Below, in pieces: positions 7,890 to 14,910 of a DNA stretch of 18,441 nucleotides. Position 1 is the first letter of the stretch, and every line of letters starts with the position of its first letter. Below the pieces are notes generated by a model that saw only the letters and a program-made list of their open reading frames with translations, made no database searches and was not told where the DNA came from. The translations under genes were made by a program, and so were the position numbers. Origin of the DNA: JANMDS01 sp031430575 (GTDB lineage: Bacteria > Pseudomonadota > Gammaproteobacteria > Burkholderiales > Casimicrobiaceae); contig JANPBT010000034.1 of NCBI GenBank assembly GCA_031430575.1, positions 1 through 18,441 of the forward strand. The letters run 5' to 3'.

Positions 7890-8813
7890 CTAAAAATTGA
7901 CCGGTAATTCCGATGTTGGGTGGGTCACGAAAGATCGCAACAATTCACTCATTTCAATATTGATATTGATTCCCATCTCAGGCAGTGGCTGCATGAACCA
8001 ACGGGCATAGAGCGTTTTGAAATCACCAGAGAGCATCATCTTTCTGATTTCTTGATTGACGAGATCAGCCAGCGGCGCGTCGTTTTTTCTGTACATCAAA
8101 GCTAAAGGCTCGACTGAAAAGCGCCGCGCTCTGATCGTCCAATTCTTCGGGTTCTGCGCTGACGCACGATAGAAATAAAGCAAGATGTCATCGGTCATCC
8201 ATGCATCAGCGCTCGCCTTTTCGAGCGCCTGCATCGATTCAGCGTTATCTTTTGTTTGTAAAAGCGTGATACCAGCGTTGTACTTTTCGTTGCGCCCAGT
8301 CAATAGCTTGAGCGCAGTGCTGCCCGCAGGTGCAATGATTTTGTGCCCTGAAAAATCGGCCATTTCTGTAAGCGGTCGTGATGCAGGGCTCATCACGCTT
8401 ATACCCGCGACAAACGTTGGAATTGCGAAGGCGACTTCCTTACGACGGTCTGGCGTATTGGTTGTATTGCCGCATTCAATATCGGCTTTACCATCCCGAA
8501 TTGCGGAGATACGCTCTGCTCCGGTGACCATGAGCCATTTTGTTTGAAGCTGCGGAATTTTCAATTGCTGGCGCATCGACTCTACGATCCGTTTGCACAA
8601 ATCGATTGAGAAGCCAGTCGGCTGCTTTTTGCTATCGAGGTAAGAAAAAGGCACTGAGCTTTCGCGGAACGCGATCGTGATAATGCCGGTTTCTTTAATT
8701 TTGTCTAGGGTGCCCGCATTGATTGGCGCTGGCGCGGCGAAAAACGCAAATGCTAGCCATGTCGCGTGCAGCACCTGCCAGTGCCGCGAAAGAGCTGCTT
8801 GGCGGCTTTGCAT
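7890..8813 (-). CDS. Amino-acid ABC transporter substrate-binding protein (GltI-like)
   Basis: A 307-residue periplasmic binding protein of family 3 (PF00497). Residues up to about 33 form a signal peptide (WLAFAFFAAPAPINA). The mature part strongly resembles E. coli GltI: GTLDKIKETGIITI, RESSVPFSY, ADIECGNTTNT, AWMTDDILL and NIEMSELL near the C-terminus, which suggests glutamate or aspartate as ligand. ATG 8813 has an excellent ribosome site, AAAGGAGG at 8820-8827, six bases away. No permease or ATPase gene lies beside it, so it is an orphan that must use a transporter encoded elsewhere or act as a sensor. It converges on the deaminase gene. Confidence 0.88.
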   Translation of the reverse strand: MQSRQAALSRHWQVLHATWLAFAFFAAPAPINAGTLDKIKETGIITIAFRESSVPFSYLDSKKQPTGFSIDLCKRIVESMRQQLKIPQLQTKWLMVTGAERISAIRDGKADIECGNTTNTPDRRKEVAFAIPTFVAGISVMSPASRPLTEMADFSGHKIIAPAGSTALKLLTGRNEKYNAGITLLQTKDNAESMQALEKASADAWMTDDILLYFYRASAQNPKNWTIRARRFSVEPLALMYRKNDAPLADLVNQEIRKMMLSGDFKTLYARWFMQPLPEMGININIEMSELLRSFVTHPTSELPVNF

Positions 8814-8961
8814 GACCGGCCTCCTTTAAAGTTGATGAACTCTTCTAACAGTCTTACACGGCAACCCCACCCAAATCACTATACTGCATTACCTGAAACA
8901 ACGCAAAATCCAAGCGTGTACTGTTTCCCAAATACCCTTCAGCTTCCAACGAGCCCACCAA
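8814..8961. promoter_or_regulatory. Divergent spacer between binding-protein and methyltransferase genes
   Basis: This 148-base region separates two divergent starts and must hold both promoters. Apart from the binding-protein ribosome site I see no clear promoter pair, operator or repeat copy. Confidence 0.4.
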
Positions 8962-9825
8962 ATGCCAAAAGCGTCTTTAACGACCACTTTGCCAACTGAA
9001 ATTCATCCCGAGCAATCGATAGAGTTGCTCAAAGCGCTGCACATCTTGACCGCCGAAGGCAAGATGAATCAAGATTCCCGTCGCAAGTTAAAGCAAGTCA
9101 ATCATCTCGTGCAATTCATCGCGCCGTTCATTGCCCGTTGCGCCGCCGAGCGCGGCCGGGTCACTATCGTTGATCATGGTGCTGGCAAATCGTATCTGGG
9201 CTTTATGCTGCATGATCTCGCCCTGAAATCGCTTGCTTGCGCCCATCACGTTTACGGCATTGAGACGCGCACCCCGCTCGTGGAGGGCGCGCGGGCATTG
9301 GCAGCCAAATTGGGCTTTAACGCGATGACGTTTCTTAACGTCGCTGCGGCCGACGCCCTGACGTCCCCCGCGCTAGATGTGCCGATTGATATCGTAACGG
9401 CGCTGCACGCTTGCGACACCGCGACTGACGACGCGATCACTTTCGCGCTGAAAAAGCAGGCGAAATTTATCGTGCTCGTTCCCTGCTGCCAAGCAGAAAT
9501 CGCCGCAACATTACGCAGCGAGCGCACTGATGCTGAGGCAAAAAGCGCGATTTCTGAGTTGTGGCGTCACCCGATGCACCGGCGTGAGTTTGGCGCGCAA
9601 GTGACCAACGTGTTGCGCGGCTTGCAGCTCGAAGCCAATGGCTACAGCGTGACCGTTACCGAGCTCGTCGGCTGGGAGCACTCCCTAAAAAATGAATTGA
9701 TCTTGGCCGAATTCAAAAACTTGCCACGCAAAAAACCAACGCAACGGCTTGAAGACGCGCTTGCGGCGTTCGGGCTGACCCACTTGCGCGCGCGCTATCT
9801 CGCCCCACAAATCGAAATCACGTGA
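8962..9825 (+). CDS. Methyltransf_32-like SAM-dependent methyltransferase
   Basis: A 287-residue protein with the pattern of PF13679 (Methyltransf_32): KMNQDSRRKLKQVNHLV before the SAM domain, motif I IVDHGAGKSYLG (69-80), the block LHACDTATDDAI, and LVPCCQAEI. Members of this fold methylate proteins or RNA, but the bacterial substrate is not established, so I assign no target. The length fits a single-domain member. ATG 8962 has no strong ribosome site. A degenerate repeat copy begins two bases after the stop. The GST downstream is 73 bases away and may or may not share the transcript. Confidence 0.75.
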   Translation: MPKASLTTTLPTEIHPEQSIELLKALHILTAEGKMNQDSRRKLKQVNHLVQFIAPFIARCAAERGRVTIVDHGAGKSYLGFMLHDLALKSLACAHHVYGIETRTPLVEGARALAAKLGFNAMTFLNVAAADALTSPALDVPIDIVTALHACDTATDDAITFALKKQAKFIVLVPCCQAEIAATLRSERTDAEAKSAISELWRHPMHRREFGAQVTNVLRGLQLEANGYSVTVTELVGWEHSLKNELILAEFKNLPRKKPTQRLEDALAAFGLTHLRARYLAPQIEIT

Positions 9826-9827
9826 AA

Positions 9828-9843
9828 ACGCTTCGGCGCAGAT
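9828..9843 (-). repeat. Degenerate repeat copy after methyltransferase gene
   Basis: Core at 9831-9841 has one mismatch. AAAT is kept on one side, but GGTA is lost on the other. The position, right after a stop codon, matches other copies at gene ends. Confidence 0.6.
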
Positions 9844-9898
9844 TTGATCTACGCTACATTGCAATGCCGCGCCCGCTATATTTTTCAGGATAAGCACC

Positions 9899-10522
9899 AT
9901 GCCCCATTACAAACTTGTTGGACTTCCCGCCTCACGCGCTGCACGCAATCTTTGGATGCTAGAAGAGCTCGGCGTTCCGTATGAAAACGACCCAATTCAC
10001 TATACCGATCCCGCACTGAAAGCCGCGCCCTATATCGATTGGAATCCAAACGGATCGATTCCTTTTTTACTGATTGATGGCAAGCCGATGTTTGAGTCGC
10101 TTGCCATCAATCTCTACCTTGCAGGCAAGCACCAAAGCCCGCTCGCGGGCGCCACCGCCGAAGACGGCGGGCTCTGCGCGCAGTGGACATTGTGGGTCGC
10201 CACCGCCGTCGAGCCCGACAGTGGTGTTTGGGCCTACAACACTTTTTTCTTGCCCGAGCCCGAACGCAAGCCAGAGCTCGCCGTCGTTGCGCTTGAGAAA
10301 TTGGCCAAACCGTTCAAAGTGCTCGAAGCTCAATTGACCAAGCACGCCTACTTACTCGGCGAGCATTTCACCGTCGCCGATTTAAACGTTGCTGCAGTGA
10401 CTTTCCGCGCGCTTTCGATGCCCATCATCGATCAATATCCACACCTCAAGGCCTGGATCACCAAATGCTGGGCGCGGCCCGCCGCTGTGAAAGTGCGACT
10501 CATGCGCGGCGATAAGATCTAA
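9899..10522 (+). CDS. Glutathione S-transferase family protein
   Basis: A 207-residue cytoplasmic GST. The N-terminal thioredoxin-like domain has LPASRAARN (S12 or R13 region near the glutathione thiol), NPNGSIP (49-55, with the cis-proline that binds glutathione) and ES at 66-67. The all-helical C-terminal domain contains YLLGEHFTVADLNVA, the usual N-capping motif. AGGA at 9886-9889 gives a ribosome site nine bases before the ATG. The substrate is unknown; conjugation, peroxide reduction or dehalogenation are all possible. It ends against a long inverted-repeat hairpin and converges with the restriction gene. Confidence 0.88.
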   Translation: MPHYKLVGLPASRAARNLWMLEELGVPYENDPIHYTDPALKAAPYIDWNPNGSIPFLLIDGKPMFESLAINLYLAGKHQSPLAGATAEDGGLCAQWTLWVATAVEPDSGVWAYNTFFLPEPERKPELAVVALEKLAKPFKVLEAQLTKHAYLLGEHFTVADLNVAAVTFRALSMPIIDQYPHLKAWITKCWARPAAVKVRLMRGDKI

Positions 10523-10536
10523 CGCATTTTGAGGCA

Positions 10537-10552
10537 TACCTGCGGCGCAGAT
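10537..10552 (-). repeat. Dispersed repeat copy, left arm of convergent hairpin
   Basis: Perfect core at 10540-10550 with AAAT and GGTAT flanks in repeat orientation. Confidence 0.92.
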
Positions 10553-10571
10553 TTGCCTCAAAAAGCATCAA

Positions 10572-10587
10572 ATCTGCGCCGCAGGTA
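10572..10587 (+). repeat. Dispersed repeat copy, right arm of convergent hairpin
   Basis: Perfect core at 10574-10584 with AAAT before and GGTATTTT after, the complete consensus. Confidence 0.92.
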
Positions 10588-10618
10588 TTTTCGATGGCAG
10601 AGCGTACGCCGCTCAAAA

Positions 10619-11344
10619 TTATTTGACTTTTGCCAGCGCTTGAACAGGCGCTGCTTTTGCAAGGGTCTCGATGACTTCGTTGAGCGCTGTCTTGCCGTTT
10701 GCTTCGAGCGAGACTTCGGCAATGGCTGCAATAAGCCGTTCGTAAAAATCTTCCGCGCCTGTCAATCGATACCAGAAGCTTTTCCCGATAAATAGCGGGT
10801 AGCTGTAGTTGGCGCTGAGGTTTTTGTAATGACTGCTTTCTTGACCCGGTTCGCCGTATAAGATCCCGATAATCATGTCACCGATTTGAATCTGCACGCT
10901 ATTTGTTCGCCCCAAATTGCGTACGGCTTTGAAGTGATTGTGAATGGTAGTCACATCATCTTTGTTGATCGTATTTGGCCCGAGTTTGACTTGGCAATAT
11001 TTGCGCCGCCCGTCGAGGCAATCGGTGAATTCGATATCGATGCCCTGCGTGGTCGAGCCGAATGTATTGCCGAGCACGTCTGAGATAAATCTCTGCATAT
11101 TGGTGCCGAACGATGTCGTAATCGAGCTGCCCAAAACGCGGGGGTAGGTAAGCGCCATTGCAATAGACCTCGGGGTAAGCTCGCCCGTCAAAAATACAGC
11201 TAGATACGGTGCCAGAAAGGGATTTACGTCGAACTCTTTCGGGCTCGTCAGCTTCTTAGTGTTCTCCAGATGCTTCCGCAGAATCGTTGCCCGAAACCAT
11301 TCTTGAGCTTTAACCAAAAGGGCGTCTTGTTGCGCAGTATTCAT
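10619..11344 (-). CDS. Type II restriction endonuclease, PmeII-like
   Basis: A 241-residue protein that I recognise, from memory, as like PmeII-family type II restriction enzymes: NPFLAPYLA, YPRVLGSSITTSFGTNMQ, GIDIEF, RRKYCQVKLGPNTINKDDV and the C-terminal FWYRLTG. A PD-(D/E)XK-type active site is suggested by D103 and Q118-V-K120, with E105 nearby. It cuts DNA lacking the protective methylation; the recognition site cannot be read from the sequence. ATG 11344 has GAGGA (TCCTC at 11349-11353) as ribosome site. It is divergent from the cytosine methylase gene, its presumed partner. The pair looks less GC-rich than its neighbours and contains no copy of the dispersed repeat, consistent with transfer. 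Confidence 0.82.
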   Translation of the reverse strand: MNTAQQDALLVKAQEWFRATILRKHLENTKKLTSPKEFDVNPFLAPYLAVFLTGELTPRSIAMALTYPRVLGSSITTSFGTNMQRFISDVLGNTFGSTTQGIDIEFTDCLDGRRKYCQVKLGPNTINKDDVTTIHNHFKAVRNLGRTNSVQIQIGDMIIGILYGEPGQESSHYKNLSANYSYPLFIGKSFWYRLTGAEDFYERLIAAIAEVSLEANGKTALNEVIETLAKAAPVQALAKVK

Positions 11345-11387
11345 TGAATCCTCGTTGCTTAGTGCATCCGCATTTTCGCAAAATCAA

Positions 11388-11417
11388 AATTTATTGTGTA
11401 TGAAAACACAGTACAAT
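11388..11417. promoter_or_regulatory. Overlapping R/M promoter elements with an inverted repeat
   Basis: The 16-base site at 11395-11410 is TGTGT-ATGAAA-ACACA, an inverted repeat with six bases between arms. On the minus strand a candidate promoter for the endonuclease has -35 TTGTAC (11411-11416) and -10 TAAATT (11388-11393), 17 bases apart, with the inverted repeat filling that spacer. On the plus strand TACAAT (11412-11417) could be the -10 of the methylase gene. The arrangement suits a regulator that controls both genes, perhaps the methylase through its own helix-turn-helix. This is inferred from position only. Confidence 0.45.
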
Positions 11418-11447
11418 AACCCTGTGTAAACCTTGCGTATGGTTACT

Positions 11448-12743
11448 ATGAAAACGCTGTTTCAAATTGCCGAAGTTGCCCAGCTGCTAAACGTATCGAA
11501 AGACACCTTACGACGCTGGGATCAATCGGGCAAGCTTAACTCAATTCGCCACCCGATCAATAATTATCGAGTTTACCGAGCTGAAGATTTGAAACAGTTT
11601 GAGCAAATGGGTATGCATTTTGATGAGCGATTTGAAGCGTCGATTGAGGTTACGCCAAAGCAGAAATTTTGCGTAATGGAGCTTTTCGCTGGCGCCGGTG
11701 GTTTAGCGCTGGGTTTAGAAAAAGCCGGGTTGAGTTGCAGCGTGCTCAATGAACTAAACAAAGATGCCTGCAATACGCTGCGGGTCAATCGGCCGCAATG
11801 GAACGTCGTCGAAGGAGATGTGCGCTCGGTCGATTTCACGCCCTATCAAGGTCAGATCGATCTATTGACAGGCGGGTTTCCGTGCCAAGCGTTTAGCTAT
11901 GCGGGCAAGCGGCTCGGGTTTGAGGATGCGCGCGGCACGCTTTTTTATGAATTTGCGCGCGCGATCAAGGAGGTCAAGCCGCTCATTTGCGTTGGTGAAA
12001 ATGTGCGTGGATTACTTGCGCACGAAGGCGGCAATACCCTACGCGGCATGGTCGATATTCTCGATGAGTTGGGCTACGATGTGGTGCCGCCAAAAGTATT
12101 GAAGGCGATCAACTATGGCGTGCCGCAAAAGCGTGAGCGCTTAATTATCGTCGGCTTGCGACGCGGCGAATCACTGAAATTTCATTGGCCCGAAATGAGT
12201 GGGCGCGTTTTTAATTTGAAAGATGCGCTCAAAGCGGGCGATTTGTTTGACTGCGATGTGCCGCCATCCGCCGGACAGAAATACCCCGAGAGCAAGAAGC
12301 AAATTATGGATTTGATTCCGCCAGGAGGTTACTGGCGCAATTTGCCCGTTGACCTACAAAAAGAGTACATGAAGGGTTCATTTCACTTGGGCGGCGGCAA
12401 AACGGGAATGGCGCGACGGATTGCGTGGGATGAGCCCTCGCTAACGCTGACGTGCGCGCCTGCGCAAAAGCAAACCGAGCGTTGCCACCCTGACGAAACT
12501 CGGCCGTTCACTGTTCGCGAATATGCCCGCGTTCAGACCTTTCCCGATGCGTGGCAATTTACCGGTTCGATGACGTCACAATATGCCCAAATTGGTAATG
12601 CAGTGCCGGTCAATCTTGGCTTTGCGCTAGGGCTGGAATTGGTGCGCACCCTCAACGAATACGTGACCAACAATCAAGAGGCAAAAGTTGCCTTCAAAGC
12701 GCCCAAACGCGTGCGCCGCGCCCCCCGCCTCGAGCCTGCATAG
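11448..12743 (+). CDS. DNA cytosine-5 methyltransferase with N-terminal MerR-like HTH
   Basis: A 431-residue fusion. Residues 1-51 form a MerR/excisionase-type helix-turn-helix (FQIAEVAQLLNVSKDTLRRW, then SGKL and NYRVY). From about residue 74 follows a C5 methylase: motif I ELFAGAGGLALGLEKAG (78-94), motif IV GGFPCQAFS with catalytic C146, motif VI GENV (183-186), motif VIII PQKRERLIIVG, and motif X IGNAVPVNLG. It would methylate cytosine in the site cut by the divergent endonuclease, and the HTH could make it a regulator of the pair. Start is uncertain: ATG 11448 begins the HTH, while ATG 11439 or TTG 11433 would add three or five residues; none has a good ribosome site. Confidence 0.9.
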   Translation: MKTLFQIAEVAQLLNVSKDTLRRWDQSGKLNSIRHPINNYRVYRAEDLKQFEQMGMHFDERFEASIEVTPKQKFCVMELFAGAGGLALGLEKAGLSCSVLNELNKDACNTLRVNRPQWNVVEGDVRSVDFTPYQGQIDLLTGGFPCQAFSYAGKRLGFEDARGTLFYEFARAIKEVKPLICVGENVRGLLAHEGGNTLRGMVDILDELGYDVVPPKVLKAINYGVPQKRERLIIVGLRRGESLKFHWPEMSGRVFNLKDALKAGDLFDCDVPPSAGQKYPESKKQIMDLIPPGGYWRNLPVDLQKEYMKGSFHLGGGKTGMARRIAWDEPSLTLTCAPAQKQTERCHPDETRPFTVREYARVQTFPDAWQFTGSMTSQYAQIGNAVPVNLGFALGLELVRTLNEYVTNNQEAKVAFKAPKRVRRAPRLEPA

Positions 12744-12750
12744 GCGGCAA

Positions 12751-12766
12751 ATCTGCGCCGCAGGTA
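12751..12766 (+). repeat. Dispersed repeat copy after methylase gene
   Basis: Perfect core at 12753-12763 with AAAT and GGTATTTT, the complete consensus. It lies eight bases after the methylase stop, between it and the convergent yfcF-like gene, and bounds the restriction-modification pair on this side. Confidence 0.92.
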
Positions 12767-12775
12767 TTTTGGTGA

Positions 12776-13408
12776 TTACGCGCGTGGCGGGCGCTCCAAT
12801 GCGCACCATTCCTGCACGGCTGGGCGCGACCATTGGTGCTTTGCGAATGCCGCAATGCGCGTGGGCACTGCGCCACCGCTATTGAGAATGCGCATGAGCA
12901 TTACTGCCAAATCGGTATCGGCAATCGACCAGTCGCCGAAGAGATTTTGCGCGTCGAGTGGCAGCAGCGCTTCGCTAAATTCGATCAATTTAGCGGCTGC
13001 GGCGTGGGCATCGGCGGAAAGCGGGGCCGTGGCAGGAGCGTAAAAAATCGTCTCGGTGGAGCGCTCGCTGCGCAGCGCAGCCAGATCAGTGCGCACGAAT
13101 CCTTGCACTTGCCGGGCCCGCGCGCGCTGGTGCATTTCGGCAGGGAGTACACGCTTTGTTTGCGGGAATTGCTCTTCCAAATACTCGCAAATCGCAGTCG
13201 ATTCTGTGAGCGAGAAATCGTCGTGGGTGAGCATCGGAATGCGATGGGTGAGCGAGCGATGAACGAAATCTAACGCGTGATTTGCACCCGCGTTGAGATT
13301 TACCGTTTCGAGCGCAAACGGGAGTTGCTTTTCTTTTAAGATGACAAAAACTGCCATCGCCCATGGGCTGGCAAATTGATGATCGACAGTGAGCGTGAGT
13401 TGGGTCAT
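12776..13408 (-). CDS. yfcF: YfcF-like glutathione S-transferase
   Basis: A 210-residue GST that resembles E. coli YfcF across its length: SPWAMAVFV near the glutathione site (14-22), IPMLTHDDFSLTESTAICEYLEEQF as the glutathione-binding strand and helix region, RARARQVQ, LRSERST and the strongly conserved NLFGDWSIADTDLAVML. YfcF has glutathione-dependent peroxidase activity and is linked with oxidative stress in E. coli; that role is carried over by similarity only. The start lies eight bases after the stop of the DUF2917 gene on the same strand, so the two probably form an operon. Confidence 0.88.
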   Translation of the reverse strand: MTQLTLTVDHQFASPWAMAVFVILKEKQLPFALETVNLNAGANHALDFVHRSLTHRIPMLTHDDFSLTESTAICEYLEEQFPQTKRVLPAEMHQRARARQVQGFVRTDLAALRSERSTETIFYAPATAPLSADAHAAAAKLIEFSEALLPLDAQNLFGDWSIADTDLAVMLMRILNSGGAVPTRIAAFAKHQWSRPAVQEWCALERPPRA

Positions 13409-13416
13409 AGCGTTTT

Positions 13417-13788
13417 TCAGGTGAGAGATGCGTTTTCAGGGCAGGTTTGCGCGCGCGGTGCGTCGATCCAGCGTGCGAAGCGGTGCAGCGCGCGGGCGAG
13501 CGCGGCGCGAAGATGGCGTTGTACCTGCGGCGCAGATTTAGGCGTGCGCTGCGTGATTTCGATGCAGGCGCGGCCATCAATCGCTTCGATCACGATGTGT
13601 CTGGCGTTCGCTTCAAGGTGATGGCGTTCGCCCGCAGCGAGAAAGTAGTCGGTCGCGGTGCCGGTGCGGGTCAGCCAAACCGTGCCGAGCTGCGAAGTGA
13701 CCGCACCGACGTCGCGCCCGTCAAACGAAAGTGCAGCGCCTTGCTCGATTTGCCATTGTTGTTGCGGCCGTCTCAGATCGGAATCCAT
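13417..13788 (-). CDS. DUF2917 domain protein
   Basis: A 123-residue protein with the DUF2917 pattern (PF11142): LSFDGRDVGAV, GTVWLTRTGTATDYFLAAGERHHLEANARHIVIEA in outline, which resembles a small cupin-like beta fold. The biochemical role is unknown. In Burkholderiales such genes often stand divergent from a LysR-type regulator, as here. I chose ATG 13788 because GAGG lies nine bases upstream; ATG 13803 would add five residues but has no ribosome site. A repeat copy encodes SAPQV in the C-terminal part, after the recognisable domain. Confidence 0.75.
   Translation of the reverse strand: MDSDLRRPQQQWQIEQGAALSFDGRDVGAVTSQLGTVWLTRTGTATDYFLAAGERHHLEANARHIVIEAIDGRACIEITQRTPKSAPQVQRHLRAALARALHRFARWIDAPRAQTCPENASLT
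13522..13537 (-). repeat. Dispersed repeat copy, in DUF2917 gene
   Basis: Perfect core at 13525-13535 with AAAT and GGTA flanks. Read sense as SAPQV beyond the conserved domain. Confidence 0.9.
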
Positions 13789-13823
13789 ATGCAAAATCCT
13801 CATTCATGTGTGCGCTTTAATAT

Positions 13824-13853
13824 TTGCGCATAGAAAGTTTTTACCTGCATAAT
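13824..13853 (+). promoter_or_regulatory. Possible promoter of the LysR gene
   Basis: TTGCGC (13824-13829) and CATAAT (13848-13853) are 18 bases apart, matching the -35 and -10 consensus at three and five of six positions. A transcript would start near 13860, which supports the LysR translation start at 13905 over earlier codons. The region also serves the divergent DUF2917 gene. Confidence 0.35.
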
Positions 13854-13904
13854 GCAACGATGTCGAACGTAAAGTTTGCAGGTCAGCATGCAGAATTCGC
13901 AGTC

Positions 13905-14870
13905 ATGAGTGAATCGCGCCCGCTCTCACTCTCGGGCTTACGCGGCTTTGAAGCGGCTGCGCGGCTCTGCAGCCTCACGAAAGCCGCGCAAGAATTGAGC
14001 CTCACGCAATCGGCGATCAGTCGGCAAGTCAAAGGCTTAGAAGATGCGCTTGGCGCAGCACTTTTTGCGCGCGGTGCGCGTGAAATCACGCTCACTGCAG
14101 CGGGCGCGACACTCTTCGCGCAAGCGCAGCGCAGCTTGGCCGAGCTCGATGGTGTTGTGGCGCAATTGCGTCGCGATGTCCGCGCGCCGCGCATTTCGAT
14201 TACGACCTTTGCGTCGTTCGCCTCGCTCTGGCTCATCCCGCGCCTCGCCCACTTTCAGCGCTTAAATTCGAGTGTTGATTTAAGCGTCGGAGCGAACGAC
14301 CGGCTGGTCGATTTAGAGGCTGAAGATGTTGATATTGCGGTGCGTATCTTAGCGCTTGAGTCTGCGCCTAACGATGCTAAGCTGCTCTTTCGGGAAGTGC
14401 TCTTTCCACTAGTGAGCCCGGAATATGTGCGGTCCGCCCCGCCCTTGCAATCGGTGGCCGATTTGGCGCAGCATACGTTGATTGAATCGACCGCGCACGG
14501 TCTCGGCGAGCAGCGCACGACTTGGCGCGGCTACTTCGATGCCCTCGGCGTTGCCGAAATTAAGGGCAAATCACGATTGCACTTTGACTATATCGCGCAA
14601 TCGCTGCTCGCCGCACAGCGTGGCCAAGGCGTGACCCTCGCGCGCACCTATGGCGCAGATGTGTATATGTCCGGCAATCTCGTGCGTGCTTTTGATGCGA
14701 CAGTATCGCCCGATTCTGGCTGCTACTTGATCGTCTCGAAGCGCACCCGGGATCGCCCAGATGTGCGCGCGTTTACCGATTGGATCATGCATGAAGCCGT
14801 GGTGTTTAATGCCAGCTTAGAAGCCTGGCTCGCGCCGCCCGCACAAACGAAAAAACTGCGCCGCAGGTAA
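13905..14870 (+). CDS. LysR-family transcriptional regulator (GcvA-like)
   Basis: A 321-residue LTTR. The N-terminal winged helix-turn-helix covers about residues 11-70 (LRGFEAAARLCSLTKAAQEL, then LTQSAISRQVKGLE), followed by the periplasmic-binding-like effector domain (RISITTFASFASLWLIPRL and onward), in the arrangement of the GcvA subgroup. ATG 13905 is chosen because LTTRs usually begin about ten residues before LRGFEA; ATG 13860 would add 15. It is divergent from DUF2917-yfcF and is likely to regulate them, as LTTRs commonly control the divergent neighbour. The C-terminus KKLRRR and the TAA stop are contributed by a copy of the dispersed repeat. Confidence 0.9.
   Translation: MSESRPLSLSGLRGFEAAARLCSLTKAAQELSLTQSAISRQVKGLEDALGAALFARGAREITLTAAGATLFAQAQRSLAELDGVVAQLRRDVRAPRISITTFASFASLWLIPRLAHFQRLNSSVDLSVGANDRLVDLEAEDVDIAVRILALESAPNDAKLLFREVLFPLVSPEYVRSAPPLQSVADLAQHTLIESTAHGLGEQRTTWRGYFDALGVAEIKGKSRLHFDYIAQSLLAAQRGQGVTLARTYGADVYMSGNLVRAFDATVSPDSGCYLIVSKRTRDRPDVRAFTDWIMHEAVVFNASLEAWLAPPAQTKKLRRR
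14854..14869 (+). repeat. Dispersed repeat copy supplying the LysR stop
   Basis: Perfect core at 14856-14866, A-rich 5' flank, GGTAA after. Read sense as LRRR; the TAA stop at 14868-14870 overlaps the conserved GGTA end of the repeat. Confidence 0.9.
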
Positions 14871-14910
14871 TTACAATTGCAGCACGCCCGAACTTGAAAC
14901 GAAGCCCGCC

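Larger units (their letters stand above)
10536..10592 (+). terminator. Convergent terminator hairpin made from an inverted repeat pair
   Basis: Arms 10536-10555 and 10569-10588 form a perfect 20-pair stem around a 13-base loop and are followed by TTT. Both arms are copies of the dispersed repeat with flanks. It lies between the GST stop (10522) and the convergent restriction gene stop (10619), exactly where a shared terminator is expected; the T run favours the plus direction. Confidence 0.75.
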
